A DNA stretch of 64,000 nt from Butyrivibrio sp. NC2007. Lineage in GTDB: Bacteria > Bacillota > Clostridia > Lachnospirales > Lachnospiraceae. Of this stretch, positions 8,512-18,675 are shown one piece after another (position 1 is the first letter of the stretch; each line of letters opens with the position of its first letter). A model generated the notes under the pieces. That model was not told the origin of the DNA. It saw only the letters and a list, made by a program, of their open reading frames with translations, and made no database searches. The stretch lies in contig NZ_ATWY01000002.1 of the NCBI RefSeq assembly GCF_000421405.1, positions 210,311-274,310 on the forward strand, read 5' to 3'. Position numbers and translations under genes: made by a program.

Positions 8512-9162
8512 TTAATTCTGTTTTCTGATGTGCTTGCTCTCTTCTGCTGCTTTTATAACGTCGGGCTCAGTTCCGGTTTCGCTGACTTCTCCGGTTGCTT
8601 CGCACCTTACAGTCACACGGTTCGAGCCTCCCACGGTACAGGTAAACATGGTAAAATCCCACTCTCCTGCTTCCATCTCCTCCACATCATAAGCACCTAA
8701 AGTCTCGATGTTGGCAACCTTATAGTGGAAGCTGATCCCGTTCATATCCGTCACGATAACCTCTTCACCGGTCTTAAGCTCGGGAAGTGTGCCGAAATGT
8801 TCCACGTAATTGTGACCACAGACGATCAGGTCGTTATCGTAAGCAGAGCCCTTGTATCTGCACACAGAAACCTTGGCATTGTCCTTACTCCACTCATCCT
8901 GAATAGGTAGTAAAAGACCTAATGACGGAATCTGCACTGTTCCGATAAAACTTCTGCCTTCCACATCCACAATGGGCATTGGCCCATTAAAATCACTTGG
9001 AAGCACCGTGTCAGGCATCTGCTGTATAACGCCAAGCAGGAGATTGTCAGATGAGGCTCCTGCCTGGGCGTTCTCGTCAAAGTTATGTTTGACGATGTAA
9101 GCAGCAATACATATTAGAATTACGCCAATGGCGATGTAGATATATCCTTGAATTTTTTTCAT
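8512..9162 (-). CDS. Sortase (second sortase of the pilus locus)
   Basis: A 216-aa membrane-anchored transpeptidase. An N-terminal membrane segment (residues 6-24) is followed by the sortase barrel with catalytic His in VCGHNYVEHF, Cys in MFTCTVGGSNR and Arg in NRVTVRCE. It lacks the N-terminal lid and C-terminal membrane segment of the class C enzyme encoded upstream, so it is more likely a housekeeping-type or class B/D enzyme that fixes the finished pilus to the wall. The ATG overlaps the previous stop by four bases (ATGA). Its own ribosome site is weak, implying coupling to the LPQTG gene. Confidence 0.88.
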   Translation of the reverse strand: MKKIQGYIYIAIGVILICIAAYIVKHNFDENAQAGASSDNLLLGVIQQMPDTVLPSDFNGPMPIVDVEGRSFIGTVQIPSLGLLLPIQDEWSKDNAKVSVCRYKGSAYDNDLIVCGHNYVEHFGTLPELKTGEEVIVTDMNGISFHYKVANIETLGAYDVEEMEAGEWDFTMFTCTVGGSNRVTVRCEATGEVSETGTEPDVIKAAEESKHIRKQN

Positions 9163-10277
9163 GCGTTCTTACTGTTCTTCCTGATGCCTTTGATGATCAA
9201 AAATACGCCGGTGATAACAAGAATAGGAAGTGGCCACCAAAGCTGGCCTGTCTGAGGAAGTCTTCTGGCTCCGAGAACCTGTGGAAGATTCCTTATTGCG
9301 CCAAGCACGTCAGGAAGATCCGGTGTTCCCGGGGGATTATCTCCCGGAGGGGTGTCACCCGGCGGAGGCGGATTATCCCCCGGCGGATTGGAGGGCGTAT
9401 AGCTGTTTGTAATGGTGTAAACCACAACTCCACCGTCTCCAAATACAGGGCCTGAAATGCTTACATTATATGAAACATCTCCGGTATAGGACTCCTCAAA
9501 TGACCATGTATAACCCGGCTTGTCCTCCCAGGAATAGCTCCATCCCGTATCCTGGCTGAGTGTAACAGTATCATACGCTTCTCCGTCACGCTTTATCACA
9601 ACAGTGATAGATTGTGGTCTGTACTGTTCACCTCCTGCATCAGCCCATCTCTTGTAGAGAGAAAACTTAGCTTTTTCAACAAGGAATCTCTCACACTTGG
9701 CAAAAGCCTCTGCAACATAATATGTATCATCGTAGATCCATTCGTCAGTCTCTTCATCAAGCTGTGGAACAGATACTAAAAAGCTTGAGAAAACATATGT
9801 GCAGTCATCCTCTTCTACCACTGCACTCTTTACCAGATATATACCAAGGTCCAGGTTTTCAAAAACAGCTTTTCCGTCTTCATCTGTCACACCGGTAATT
9901 GCATCAGCAGAGTGGTTGGTGATCGCCTCGGACTCTACAGCTCTTAAAACCTTGCTCCATGTATCAGCTGCAGTGTCTTTATCGGTAATGGTGCTAAGAT
10001 CAATATCTGTCAGCGTATTATATGGAGAGTCCAGTTCAAAAGAAAAACCATCCTCCAAAACAGATGCGATCTTGTATATTGAAACTTCTATCCCCTTAAA
10101 GTTCTGATAGGAATCTGTTCCATCCTCTTTGAATCTGTATGTTATGGTGAGCTTGCCCTTTTTGCCTTTGTCTATCGGCTCTCTTGCATAGGAGGTAAAA
10201 GACATTCCGCCCACCACCAGGAGCATCGCCATAACAAAAGCCAGTATTCTGCTGATCCTGTTCATAAACTTATTCAT
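9159..10277 (-). CDS. LPQTG-anchored minor pilin / surface protein
   Basis: A 372-aa exported protein. It has a signal peptide (residues 1-31), SpaA/Cna-B-like beta domains (for example YDTVTLSQDTGWSYSWEDKP, the usual Cna-B central strand pattern), a Pro-Gly-Asn-rich spacer (about 297-320), and a sorting signal LPQTG near residue 340 followed by a hydrophobic stretch and a basic tail. Its size and place between the two sortases fit a basal or minor pilin that joins the shaft to the wall. It precedes the second sortase with an ATGA overlap. Confidence 0.85.
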   Translation of the reverse strand: MNKFMNRISRILAFVMAMLLVVGGMSFTSYAREPIDKGKKGKLTITYRFKEDGTDSYQNFKGIEVSIYKIASVLEDGFSFELDSPYNTLTDIDLSTITDKDTAADTWSKVLRAVESEAITNHSADAITGVTDEDGKAVFENLDLGIYLVKSAVVEEDDCTYVFSSFLVSVPQLDEETDEWIYDDTYYVAEAFAKCERFLVEKAKFSLYKRWADAGGEQYRPQSITVVIKRDGEAYDTVTLSQDTGWSYSWEDKPGYTWSFEESYTGDVSYNVSISGPVFGDGGVVVYTITNSYTPSNPPGDNPPPPGDTPPGDNPPGTPDLPDVLGAIRNLPQVLGARRLPQTGQLWWPLPILVITGVFLIIKGIRKNSKNA

Positions 10278-10302
10278 AAATCGGTTTCCTCAATTAAAAA
10301 GC

Positions 10303-11154
10303 TCAACGTTCCTTCCCGGGTCTTCTGGTTCTTATCAGGAAGATGATAAATGCTAAAAGAAGCATCGGCGCACCTATAAACGGCGCCATATAAATTGAAT
10401 TGTACCTGGTCGCATCTGCCGGTACCAAAAGTCTCGTCTCTTCGTTATAATCAACACGCTTTGCCCGCACCAAAAGTCTGTGGGTGTTTACGCCGTAAGG
10501 CGTACACGTTACCAGCGTGACATATTCTTTTCCATCAAATATTCCAAGTCCCCCTGTATCTTCCGGAAGCACAATATTGATGCTGTCCACCTGATAAGCA
10601 AAGGTCTTGTCCAGTATATGTAATAAAAATGTATCCCCAACTATCATCTGATCAAGGTCAGTAAAAAGCTTCGCAGACGGAAGTCCCCTGTGCCCCGACA
10701 AAATAGTGTGGGTTGAAGTAGTTCCCGTTGGAAAAGAAGAACCTTCAAGATGTCCTATTCCAACCTGCAGAACCGATTCCTCGGTTCCATGATATATCGG
10801 AAGGTTAACTCCGATATTCTCAATCTCAATTGTTCCTATAATTCCTGTACCGGTGGGATCAAAGGTATCATAATACCTGTCCTTCATCTCACCCTCAAGC
10901 CTTAAAAATGTACTTGCCTGCGCATCCGCAAGCTCCTCATTAAATTTGTAGGCCTCTTCCCAAAACTTACTGTAATCTTCTTTGGTCAGATTGGCAACAG
11001 CCTCATCATAATTTGACACTGCCCTGCTCTGATGCTTGGAATTGATATAGTTACTCACAGATGGATAAAGAAATATCCCAAGCCCAACCAGAAAAATAAG
11101 TCCGAATATTATGTTGGGAAGCTGCTTTTTGAAAACCTTTTTAGCCATATACAT
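10303..11154 (-). CDS. srtC: Class C (pilin-polymerising) sortase
   Basis: A 283-aa sortase with two membrane segments: an N-terminal one (about 14-33) and a C-terminal one (about 255-275) followed by a basic tail, the layout of class C enzymes that polymerise pilins. Catalytic residues are seen in ILSGHRG (His), LVTCTPYGVNTHR (Cys) and HRLLVRA (Arg). DTFDPTG around residue 95 sits where the active-site lid (usually a DPW/DPY loop) is found. AAAGGTAG lies 5 nt before the ATG at 11154. It follows the major pilin, its likely substrate. Confidence 0.92.
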   Translation of the reverse strand: MYMAKKVFKKQLPNIIFGLIFLVGLGIFLYPSVSNYINSKHQSRAVSNYDEAVANLTKEDYSKFWEEAYKFNEELADAQASTFLRLEGEMKDRYYDTFDPTGTGIIGTIEIENIGVNLPIYHGTEESVLQVGIGHLEGSSFPTGTTSTHTILSGHRGLPSAKLFTDLDQMIVGDTFLLHILDKTFAYQVDSINIVLPEDTGGLGIFDGKEYVTLVTCTPYGVNTHRLLVRAKRVDYNEETRLLVPADATRYNSIYMAPFIGAPMLLLAFIIFLIRTRRPGKER

Positions 11155-11179
11155 TTGCTACCTTTGAATCGATTCTGCA

Positions 11180-11213
11180 TTTCCGGTCAAAAGCTGCAGC
11201 CCCTGACCGGAAA
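11180..11213 (-). other. Intra-operon hairpin between pilin and sortase C genes
   Basis: TTTCCGGTCA (11204-11213) and TGACCGGAAA (11180-11189) form a perfect ten-pair stem on the minus strand in the 126-nt gap. No T-run follows, so it is not a classical terminator; it may shield the abundant pilin mRNA or slow readthrough to the sortase. Confidence 0.6.
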
Positions 11214-11280
11214 CACAGTAAGTTTCATATAAGAAACAAGATTCAAATTATATATTTAACTTTTTCACACCCTTAAAAAA

Positions 11281-12897
11281 TCACTCAGCATCTGCCTTTC
11301 TGCGAACGATGAAGTAAGCAACTCCGGCAACGATGAGAAGTCCGCCAACGATGTAGAAGATTGTTGTACCGATTCCACCGGTTGAAGGAAGGAGTGTACC
11401 AGTTTTATTAACAACAGAAAGTTCTGTAAATGTTGCACCTTTACTTGTTTTTGATACCTCTATCTTTGTCTGAGAAGTATTGTTATCGCCCTGTGCTGAA
11501 TCAGTGTTTGAATCAATTACAAAAGTAACAGGTTCTGCAAGAAGATTGAATCCCTCAGGAGCTTTTGTCTCAGTAAGCGAGTAAGTGTCAGCATCCAGAC
11601 CGGAAATATAAAGTTTACCGGATTTTGGTGTTACTAACTTAGTTGTTGATTTTTCATCAGCACTTGTTGCGACCCTGTAAGTTGCTGCATCTTTATCATT
11701 GCCAGCGCTTATCTGTACAAGACTAATCAAACTATTTGCACTTGACGTAAGTGAAAGTGTAAACTCAGCTCCTTCAAGTGGTTTATCAGACTCGTCAACC
11801 TTTATGATGTCCACAGGATATGTATAGGTTCTTGTCCAATCCCATTCTGTTTCACCTGCGTTACCATAGGTTATTTTTGAATGGTTATCATTACCGCCGC
11901 CATATTTATTACTTGATTCCTTATCATAAACTACAGCGTTTGAATTAAGTGTTGCTGAATAAGTGATCGTGATCGTTGTTGCCTCTGTAAGAGTCTCAGT
12001 ATAGCTGTTCTTAAATACAACCTGGAATGTATCTGTACCTATATTACTTGTTTCTAAAGTATATTGCTCTGAGCCAAGGGTTGTTTCTCCATTTTTTACG
12101 ACAACTGACTTTGAATCAAAAGTAAGACCTGAAGTCATTGCATCGTGAAAAACTACATTGGTTGATCCACCGGCAGGAATTGTCACTGTAGACTTGTAAT
12201 TAACTACCTGCCCAATATTGGCATCATTTTTATCACCGAAAGAACGTGCTGAATCCTCTTCAACTTTCTTCTCTGATGTAGGAATTTCATTTTTTTCATT
12301 TATGGTTACTGAACTGTTAACAGTATCAATACCAACAAGAGCACCAACAGAGGAGCTTACCATGTAATAACCATAGTCTAATTCAGAAAAAGATGCCCCC
12401 TCTTCATCGGCAGTTGTCTCAGCATCAGCTGAAACAGGTGATCCCTCCTTAACAGCATATGCCTGTGCTGCCTTAGCAAAAGCAGCGATAGCTGTTTTAT
12501 CGTTTCCTGTAGTACTATCAGAGGTATCAGTATTACTCCATTTAACATAATACTTTGTTTCTGAACCGGTTACCTTTGTTAATTCCAGATATTTAGTCTG
12601 TGAACTTACAAATCCGTACCACTTACTTGTTGAATCAATAGTATATACACCACTTTCCCCGCTAATACCAGCAGCCTCAAAGTCAAAAATTTTATAAAGC
12701 TTGTATTTCTCACCTTTAACTGCCTTATTTACCGTAATCGATCCTTTAGCTGCAGTGCCATTCTGTGTATTTGCACTCTGTTCTGTTCCAGCTCCATCTA
12801 CAATTGAAGTGTTTTCTCCTGCAAATGCAGTAACACTCATTCCCATGACCATTGTTGCTGCCAGGATTCCGGTTAATAGTTTCTTAATTCCTTTCAT
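11281..12897 (-). CDS. Major pilin (LPSTG, isopeptide-type fimbrial subunit)
   Basis: A 538-aa exported protein predicted to be the pilus shaft. It has a signal peptide ending around AFAG (residue 27), an N-terminal domain, middle domains and a Cna-B-like domain with the E-box region SLTETKAPEGFNLL, then a sorting signal LPSTG at 503-507, a membrane stretch and RRKADAE tail. A canonical YPKN pilin motif is not seen. NEKNEIP (200-206) stands in the usual place before the second domain and keeps the Lys-Asn pair, so Lys202 is a candidate cross-linking residue. AAAGGAGAGG precedes the ATG. It lies between the adhesin and the class C sortase. Confidence 0.9.
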   Translation of the reverse strand: MKGIKKLLTGILAATMVMGMSVTAFAGENTSIVDGAGTEQSANTQNGTAAKGSITVNKAVKGEKYKLYKIFDFEAAGISGESGVYTIDSTSKWYGFVSSQTKYLELTKVTGSETKYYVKWSNTDTSDSTTGNDKTAIAAFAKAAQAYAVKEGSPVSADAETTADEEGASFSELDYGYYMVSSSVGALVGIDTVNSSVTINEKNEIPTSEKKVEEDSARSFGDKNDANIGQVVNYKSTVTIPAGGSTNVVFHDAMTSGLTFDSKSVVVKNGETTLGSEQYTLETSNIGTDTFQVVFKNSYTETLTEATTITITYSATLNSNAVVYDKESSNKYGGGNDNHSKITYGNAGETEWDWTRTYTYPVDIIKVDESDKPLEGAEFTLSLTSSANSLISLVQISAGNDKDAATYRVATSADEKSTTKLVTPKSGKLYISGLDADTYSLTETKAPEGFNLLAEPVTFVIDSNTDSAQGDNNTSQTKIEVSKTSKGATFTELSVVNKTGTLLPSTGGIGTTIFYIVGGLLIVAGVAYFIVRRKADAE

Positions 12898-12957
12898 TTT
12901 GTTTCCTCTCCTTTGAATCTTGTTATGTTTTTTAATGCCTTTGCATTTAAACCTTAC

Positions 12958-15900
12958 TTATGCAGGAACTTTGTCCTTCTTTTTCCTGTTTCTTGTGTAG
13001 GTAAATATTCCACCTACCAAAGCAAATCCAATAAATCCGATTCCTGCTGTCTTTATTGGTCCTTCACCTATTCCACCGGTTTTAGGCAGAGTATAAGGTG
13101 TTGTATGATTCCTTGTATTTGTGATTGTGATAGTACCTGAAGCTATTCCTCCCTGATCGTCGCTGTATGAGTCATCATAGTAATAACTTCTTACCTCCTT
13201 GGCAAAATACAACCATTTGTACTTTGTATATGTACCATCATCTTTTTTCACATACTCATACTTGGGAAGGTCTACAGTCTTACCCTCAGAGTTCACCATT
13301 GTATCAACTGTCCTTGTCCAATCCGGGCCTGTAAGAGTTACTGCTTCAGAAAAACTGTCATCCTCTTTACCTGTTAAGGATCCGGTAGTACTTGCCGCGT
13401 CAGGCGATGAAATGCTATATGTTACCATTGATTCATCACCGGTTCCAACGCTGTATATCAGATTGATCTCAGTGTTTTCAGTTATCGTTGTACTCCATGA
13501 AACTCTCTGAATCATATCAGCCACAACCATTTTTTCTGAAAAATTAACTGCATCGCCATTTATATAGAGATCAGGAATTTGCTTTGTCCATTGACCATTC
13601 CATACTGAAAACTCAAATGTAAGGACTGAACCATTCTCAACTGAAGGAAGTCCGATACTCTGAACACTCTTGCCACCGTTGCTGGAATCTCTTCTAACTA
13701 TATTTACATTCCAGTATCTGGATGAGTCATCGTTCACCAATGAACCATATCGTCTTCCAAGGACAACTTCTACAGAGTCAGGCTGAACCGAGTTGTCAGT
13801 ATTGTCTTCATATACCCAGTCCTTATGCAGAGTAATTGATGTCCCTTCTTTTTCATTCTCAAAGAGAACATCAGATCCGCCGGATAAATACTTTCCTCCC
13901 AGATCTTCGAAGTTTTTTGGAACTGAGTAAGCTGTTTGTTCTCCTTCATCATTCATGATGCAGAAATACAGTTTTTTATTACTCTTAATGTATCCTTCCG
14001 GCTCTTTGATCTCTTCCAGATAATAAGCTGTGTTATAATCCAAATCCGAAATAGATACATGGCCATCCATGGCTGTTCCAAGCTCTGTTCCCGTGCCCGT
14101 TGTGAATGTAAGCTTGGTATCTTTGAAGTCATCGGCGTCCGCATCATATTTATACAATGCAAAGCTTGCTCCGCTCAGATAAATATTGTAGTTATCTGCA
14201 TCAACCTTATATAACTCAATTCCCTTGGCATTGAGATGACCTTCAGCATCCTGCAGCCAAAGTGCTTTATCAACGCTTACAGTATTCTTTTCAATGGCAA
14301 TTCCATCCAGTGTCGCTGTATTTGTTGTGTATATATTGGCGTTCTTCTGACCGGAGAAATAGTAGTCATATGCTACGACAATGTGCATATTGTCAGGTAT
14401 TGTAAGTTCCAAATTATTGATTACGCTATATAGATCTCCATTCCATTCATTTTCAGTAAGAAGCTCAGGATTTGTACTGCTGAGCTTATATGAATACTTT
14501 GAAGAATCCAGTTCAACTCTCTCCAGATCAGTGCCATCCTCAGCCTTAGGAACGTAGTATACCTTAAGAGAACCTTCAACCAGCTTGACACTGACATGGT
14601 TTGCACCATCCTTCACAGTGTATCTGGTCTCCATAGAATCCCTAAGCGTGATCTCATCACCTTTTTCAAAAAGATCTGCTGCACCAGGATTAACATCAAG
14701 TTCATACTCAAGAGTATTTATCTTCCCTTCGACTGTATTTCCTTTCTTGGAAAGTGCAGTCTCAGTTTTTGTTATTGTCTGACCCTGGGTATCAAATCCC
14801 AATTTATTATCTTTCTCATTATGAAGATAAACGGTATTGTTAAAATAACCTGTATTGTTATTGGCACCCCAGTCATAATCAGACTTAATCTTTGCTCTTA
14901 CTCTAAAGTAGTAAGTCTTTCCAAGAGCATTCTGCGTGTCAAAACTTATGACAATATTCCCCTCACTGTTAAAAGCTTTAGTGAATGACACTGAGCCCAG
15001 GGATGCACTTCCATCCGAAAGATTCTCAGCATTATTGAAACTGTCATTGTCAGCCACTTCAAGTCCGTAAACCGTCTCCCCCTTAACAACAGTTTCTGTT
15101 ATAAGTTCAACGTCTTTTGGGAGAATCTCAGTTATCTTTAAGGTTTCATAATCAGTGAGAGTAGGAACCGAAACTTTTATCTTCCATGTCAGAATTCCAC
15201 TCCGATAAAGTGTATCGGTATAGTACTCATATTTTGAGTCATCCGCATTTCCCTGACCATCATATTTCATGAGCATAGGCTCGTATGTGGTCTTGTCTGT
15301 TGCTTTATAGTTCTTAGAGAAGACATAAGCAGTATTCTCAAATGTCTTTTTTGAAAAGCCATCGCCAATATACCCCTTTGTGTCATACTCTACCTCAAAA
15401 TCATTATCTTTAAGATCTGCCTTGACAACTATACTGTAATTCTTGTAGCCGGTGACAGAATCTCCTATGGTACATTGATCTCCTTTTGTAAGAACAACTT
15501 TGTCTTTTCCAAACCTGGCAGCAAATAGGTTATATACCCTTTCCAACTCACTTTCTTCAATCACTTCATTGCTGTCGGCTATCTCATCATAAAATGTCCA
15601 ATACTCTTTGTTATCAGCACCTTCATTCCTGACTATTGGAGCTTTTAAGGTCACTTTCCAAGAAACAGCTACAGTTCCATCGCCATTAACAGACAGACCA
15701 TTATTCTTTTTATCTATAACAGTCACATCTTGTCCAAGATAGTCGGACTCTGCTTTTACAGTATTACCACTGTCCGGCTTATCAGGATCTAATCTTATAG
15801 ATGCCTCATTGATCAATTTACCGTATACCAAGTCAAGATCAGAATAATTATATTTATAGGTTATCTTGTAGGTGTTGTAATCATCCTCCTCAAACTTATA

Positions 15901-17898
15901 AACGCCATCTGTTATATTCTTTTTGAAACTCGTTCCATCAGTAAGAGAAGTAAATGTCATCTCTCCTGAAAATGGAGTCAATACATCATTATTACCATCC
16001 GAAGCTTTTGTGTAGATAATATCCTTTAGTGTATATCCCTTCAGATTCTTATTATTTTCATTAAGTATAATTGTCCATGTTACTTCATGGTTGTCATAAT
16101 CAGTTGCCTTTTTACTGATATAAGGCTGATTTCCTTCTATATCAGTCGTTATAGTAGATGTCTTCTCTATTGTTTCATCAGATTTAACTGACGCCTTATT
16201 TTCAAGTATCTTTTTTTGGCTCTGATTCTTTAGTGTATCGGGAAGTTTATATGTATACTCAACAATGTAGTATTCTTCTTCGCCTAACTTCTCCAGGGAC
16301 ATGGCAAAGGTATTGTCATTCCTGGTTACAGAAACATTCTTGCTTGTTGCCGTACCATCTTTTGAATATTTTGTGACCGTAAACGTGCTTATATTTGTGG
16401 TTTTCAAGGCACTTGTCAATTCATTATCACCCTGAACAGACATAACATCATTTAGTTTAATGATGTCGCCGGATCCATTTTTGGAACTGACTTTTATTCT
16501 GTATGCAATCGTTCCGTTACTCTCGTTGTATCCGCCTTTATTGTCATCAACGATCTTATCTACCGAAATATCCGAATTGTCTCCTGTAATGACATTTACC
16601 TTGAAGGTTACATCATCAGAAAGCTTATACACTACCTCATCTTCGCTTTCCTTTTTGTTATCCTTCACAGAAGCGTTAAAAGTAAAATCGCCTGTCATAG
16701 GAAGAGTTTCATTTAGTTTTGCAAATTCAGGATTAATAGTAAAATTAACCTTTGCGTTACTGCCATCAGCATCTCTGGAAATCTCAAAAGTTCCAATCTG
16801 TACTCCATCTCTGTATACTTTCCCATTGGGATGTGACCAGCTTGGAATTATACCGTATTGTGAAAGGTCATAACTAAATGTATTATTTGTACTGCTGATA
16901 GTCCCTACTCCAAGAACGAAGTCAGCATTAAATTTCACCTCGTCATTTTCATCGGCTTCAATTTTTTGAATATTTGAATCAGTGCTTTTATATGTAACCC
17001 CGTTTACAATCATTTCTGCATAGGTTACAGTCATACCCGGTGAACTGGTGTCTGTTCCACTGTTCGCTGTTCCCTCAGTAACTATCTGGCCGTCTGCTGC
17101 ATAAACCTTCAGCGGAGCAAACAGGTTAAAAAAACTCCCAAAAGCCGATGCTTGGAACCCACTCTCTTTTGCTTCATCGATGATTTCCTGTTTAACCTCT
17201 TCGTTAAACTCGATCTTTATGCCACCCTCGTCTGTGAGCTCAGCATTTCCCGAGCCATCCAGCATGGTAGTCTTCTCAATATCTACAAAATCAAGTTCCT
17301 CAGGAATTTCCAGCTTTATATCATCACTAAGCTTAGCTTCATCCGGAAGATCATAATTATATGTGATCCTGATATAATCACCTTTTACGACATCTTCCTT
17401 TGCAATTACTTCCCAGGTTCCATCCTCCAGTCTTCTCTCTATAACTGTGGATGTAACATAATCTGCCACGTTAACACTGTCCGGAATATCAAGTCCAAGA
17501 TCAGAAGCCGTTTTCTCTGTATTCTCTGTATTCTCTGTATTTTCTTTTTCTTCCTTATTTGCCTCTTCAGTAATAGGTGTTTTTTCCTCAGCCACCTCCT
17601 GCTGTACTTCTGACGTGGCAACATCAGGCTCTGAAGCATCAACTACATCAGTATTCTCACCATCCCCGCTCATAGTCTCTTCGATAAGCTGCTGCTCATA
17701 TTCAGCATCTGCCGTCTCCAGGATGAGTCCGACAGACTCAGCTCCTTCCTCAGTCATAGCAGTAGCGGGCTTGTTCAGAATATAAAGTGTGATTGTTCCT
17801 GTTAAAAGAGACAGGCAAAGAACGAATGCCAACCACTTTTTATAATTTGAATGCTTTCTTATGTAGTTTGCCGCGCGAGACTCATCAATTTTGCGCAT
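12958..17898 (-). CDS. Giant LPKTG surface adhesin, likely pilus tip protein
   Basis: A 1646-aa wall-anchored protein. The N-terminus has a basic segment and a long export signal (about 20-45), then an acidic Glu/Thr-rich stretch (about 70-135, with repeated NTEN/TEKT). The bulk is a chain of beta-sandwich domains typical of collagen-binding and isopeptide adhesins, then Cna-B-like domains (IELYKVDADNYNIYLSGASF; TSITLHKDWVYED). The sorting signal LPKTG at 1604-1608 is followed by a membrane stretch and RNRKKKDK tail. In sortase pilus operons the large subunit ahead of the shaft pilin is usually the tip adhesin. The ligand is unknown. AGGGG lies 8 nt upstream of the ATG. Confidence 0.9.
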   Translation of the reverse strand: MRKIDESRAANYIRKHSNYKKWLAFVLCLSLLTGTITLYILNKPATAMTEEGAESVGLILETADAEYEQQLIEETMSGDGENTDVVDASEPDVATSEVQQEVAEEKTPITEEANKEEKENTENTENTEKTASDLGLDIPDSVNVADYVTSTVIERRLEDGTWEVIAKEDVVKGDYIRITYNYDLPDEAKLSDDIKLEIPEELDFVDIEKTTMLDGSGNAELTDEGGIKIEFNEEVKQEIIDEAKESGFQASAFGSFFNLFAPLKVYAADGQIVTEGTANSGTDTSSPGMTVTYAEMIVNGVTYKSTDSNIQKIEADENDEVKFNADFVLGVGTISSTNNTFSYDLSQYGIIPSWSHPNGKVYRDGVQIGTFEISRDADGSNAKVNFTINPEFAKLNETLPMTGDFTFNASVKDNKKESEDEVVYKLSDDVTFKVNVITGDNSDISVDKIVDDNKGGYNESNGTIAYRIKVSSKNGSGDIIKLNDVMSVQGDNELTSALKTTNISTFTVTKYSKDGTATSKNVSVTRNDNTFAMSLEKLGEEEYYIVEYTYKLPDTLKNQSQKKILENKASVKSDETIEKTSTITTDIEGNQPYISKKATDYDNHEVTWTIILNENNKNLKGYTLKDIIYTKASDGNNDVLTPFSGEMTFTSLTDGTSFKKNITDGVYKFEEDDYNTYKITYKYNYSDLDLVYGKLINEASIRLDPDKPDSGNTVKAESDYLGQDVTVIDKKNNGLSVNGDGTVAVSWKVTLKAPIVRNEGADNKEYWTFYDEIADSNEVIEESELERVYNLFAARFGKDKVVLTKGDQCTIGDSVTGYKNYSIVVKADLKDNDFEVEYDTKGYIGDGFSKKTFENTAYVFSKNYKATDKTTYEPMLMKYDGQGNADDSKYEYYTDTLYRSGILTWKIKVSVPTLTDYETLKITEILPKDVELITETVVKGETVYGLEVADNDSFNNAENLSDGSASLGSVSFTKAFNSEGNIVISFDTQNALGKTYYFRVRAKIKSDYDWGANNNTGYFNNTVYLHNEKDNKLGFDTQGQTITKTETALSKKGNTVEGKINTLEYELDVNPGAADLFEKGDEITLRDSMETRYTVKDGANHVSVKLVEGSLKVYYVPKAEDGTDLERVELDSSKYSYKLSSTNPELLTENEWNGDLYSVINNLELTIPDNMHIVVAYDYYFSGQKNANIYTTNTATLDGIAIEKNTVSVDKALWLQDAEGHLNAKGIELYKVDADNYNIYLSGASFALYKYDADADDFKDTKLTFTTGTGTELGTAMDGHVSISDLDYNTAYYLEEIKEPEGYIKSNKKLYFCIMNDEGEQTAYSVPKNFEDLGGKYLSGGSDVLFENEKEGTSITLHKDWVYEDNTDNSVQPDSVEVVLGRRYGSLVNDDSSRYWNVNIVRRDSSNGGKSVQSIGLPSVENGSVLTFEFSVWNGQWTKQIPDLYINGDAVNFSEKMVVADMIQRVSWSTTITENTEINLIYSVGTGDESMVTYSISSPDAASTTGSLTGKEDDSFSEAVTLTGPDWTRTVDTMVNSEGKTVDLPKYEYVKKDDGTYTKYKWLYFAKEVRSYYYDDSYSDDQGGIASGTITITNTRNHTTPYTLPKTGGIGEGPIKTAGIGFIGFALVGGIFTYTRNRKKKDKVPA

Positions 17899-18096
17899 TT
17901 TTCATACCCCTGTTTACCTGAAAACCTGTGGTTTTCTGTGAATTTTGTGTGAAACTCGTTAAATCTTTATAAACTCTGCAGTTTTAATCATGAAACAAAT
18001 TGCATTTTACAAAATTAAATATTTAATATGATGTATCGAAAACGTTTAAGTAGACATCCCACAAAAGGGCAAAAAAATATATGCAGCTCAGAAGTC

Positions 18097-18675
18097 TTAC
18101 ATTCCGCCAAAGACATCAAAGGGATAAACCCTGAAAAATATCTTTCCTATGAGCTGTTCTTTTGTGACGCATCCTACAACACTTGATCTTGAATCAATGG
18201 ATGCGCTTCTGTGATCGCCTAAAACAAAATATCTGTTCTCCGGAACCTGATACGGAAACTCGATGTCCGTTGGTTCAAGGCTCCTGTCTGAAACATAGTC
18301 CTCTGGAAGTTCAACTCCGTTGACCGATACCACTCCGTTTTCATCAATGTTTATCCAGTCTCCCGGGGAGCCTAAAACTCTTTTAACCAAAACCTTGTTG
18401 TTGTAGTAGAACGCCAGCAGATCTCCGGGTTCAAAAGTGCTTTGATTCTGAGCTATGACTATCTCTCCGGTCCGGAGGGTCGGTGTCATGGAATCTCCCG
18501 TAACCTTAAGTCCTGTCACAAAAAAACTTGAAATCAGGACCGACAGTGCTGCCACCGTTATTACAACGATCAGAGTATTTCGCAGAACCCTTCGGTATTC
18601 TTTTTTGCTGTTTACCCTCTTAAGCTCTTTTCTCAGATCTTCAACAGAAGGCTTAATGTTCTGTTCTTCACTCAT
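18097..18675 (-). CDS. lepB: Signal peptidase I of the pilus operon
   Basis: A 192-aa type I signal peptidase. A cytosolic helix (about 5-30) and one membrane segment (about 32-55) precede the catalytic Ser in GDSMTPTL (Ser62), the general base Lys in VLVKRVLG (Lys98), and the conserved GDHRSASIDSR box. Signal peptidases in pilus loci (SipA type) often act as processing enzymes or assembly chaperones for the pilins; some have lost the catalytic pair, but here both residues are present. The start overlaps the coiled-coil gene by eight bases. Confidence 0.92.
   Translation of the reverse strand: MSEEQNIKPSVEDLRKELKRVNSKKEYRRVLRNTLIVVITVAALSVLISSFFVTGLKVTGDSMTPTLRTGEIVIAQNQSTFEPGDLLAFYYNNKVLVKRVLGSPGDWINIDENGVVSVNGVELPEDYVSDRSLEPTDIEFPYQVPENRYFVLGDHRSASIDSRSSVVGCVTKEQLIGKIFFRVYPFDVFGGM

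Noticed and set aside
14596..14988. Antisense reading frames opposite the giant adhesin, kinases and ClpC
   Set aside because: They lack ribosome sites, show Ser/Leu/Phe-rich shadow composition and lie opposite strongly coding genes.
17899..18096. A second promoter or riboswitch in the 198-nt gap before the giant adhesin
   Set aside because: The gap is AT-rich with a weak hairpin (AAAACC/GGTTTT) and a poor cre-like AAACGTTT, but no -35/-10 pair or conserved aptamer core that I can support.
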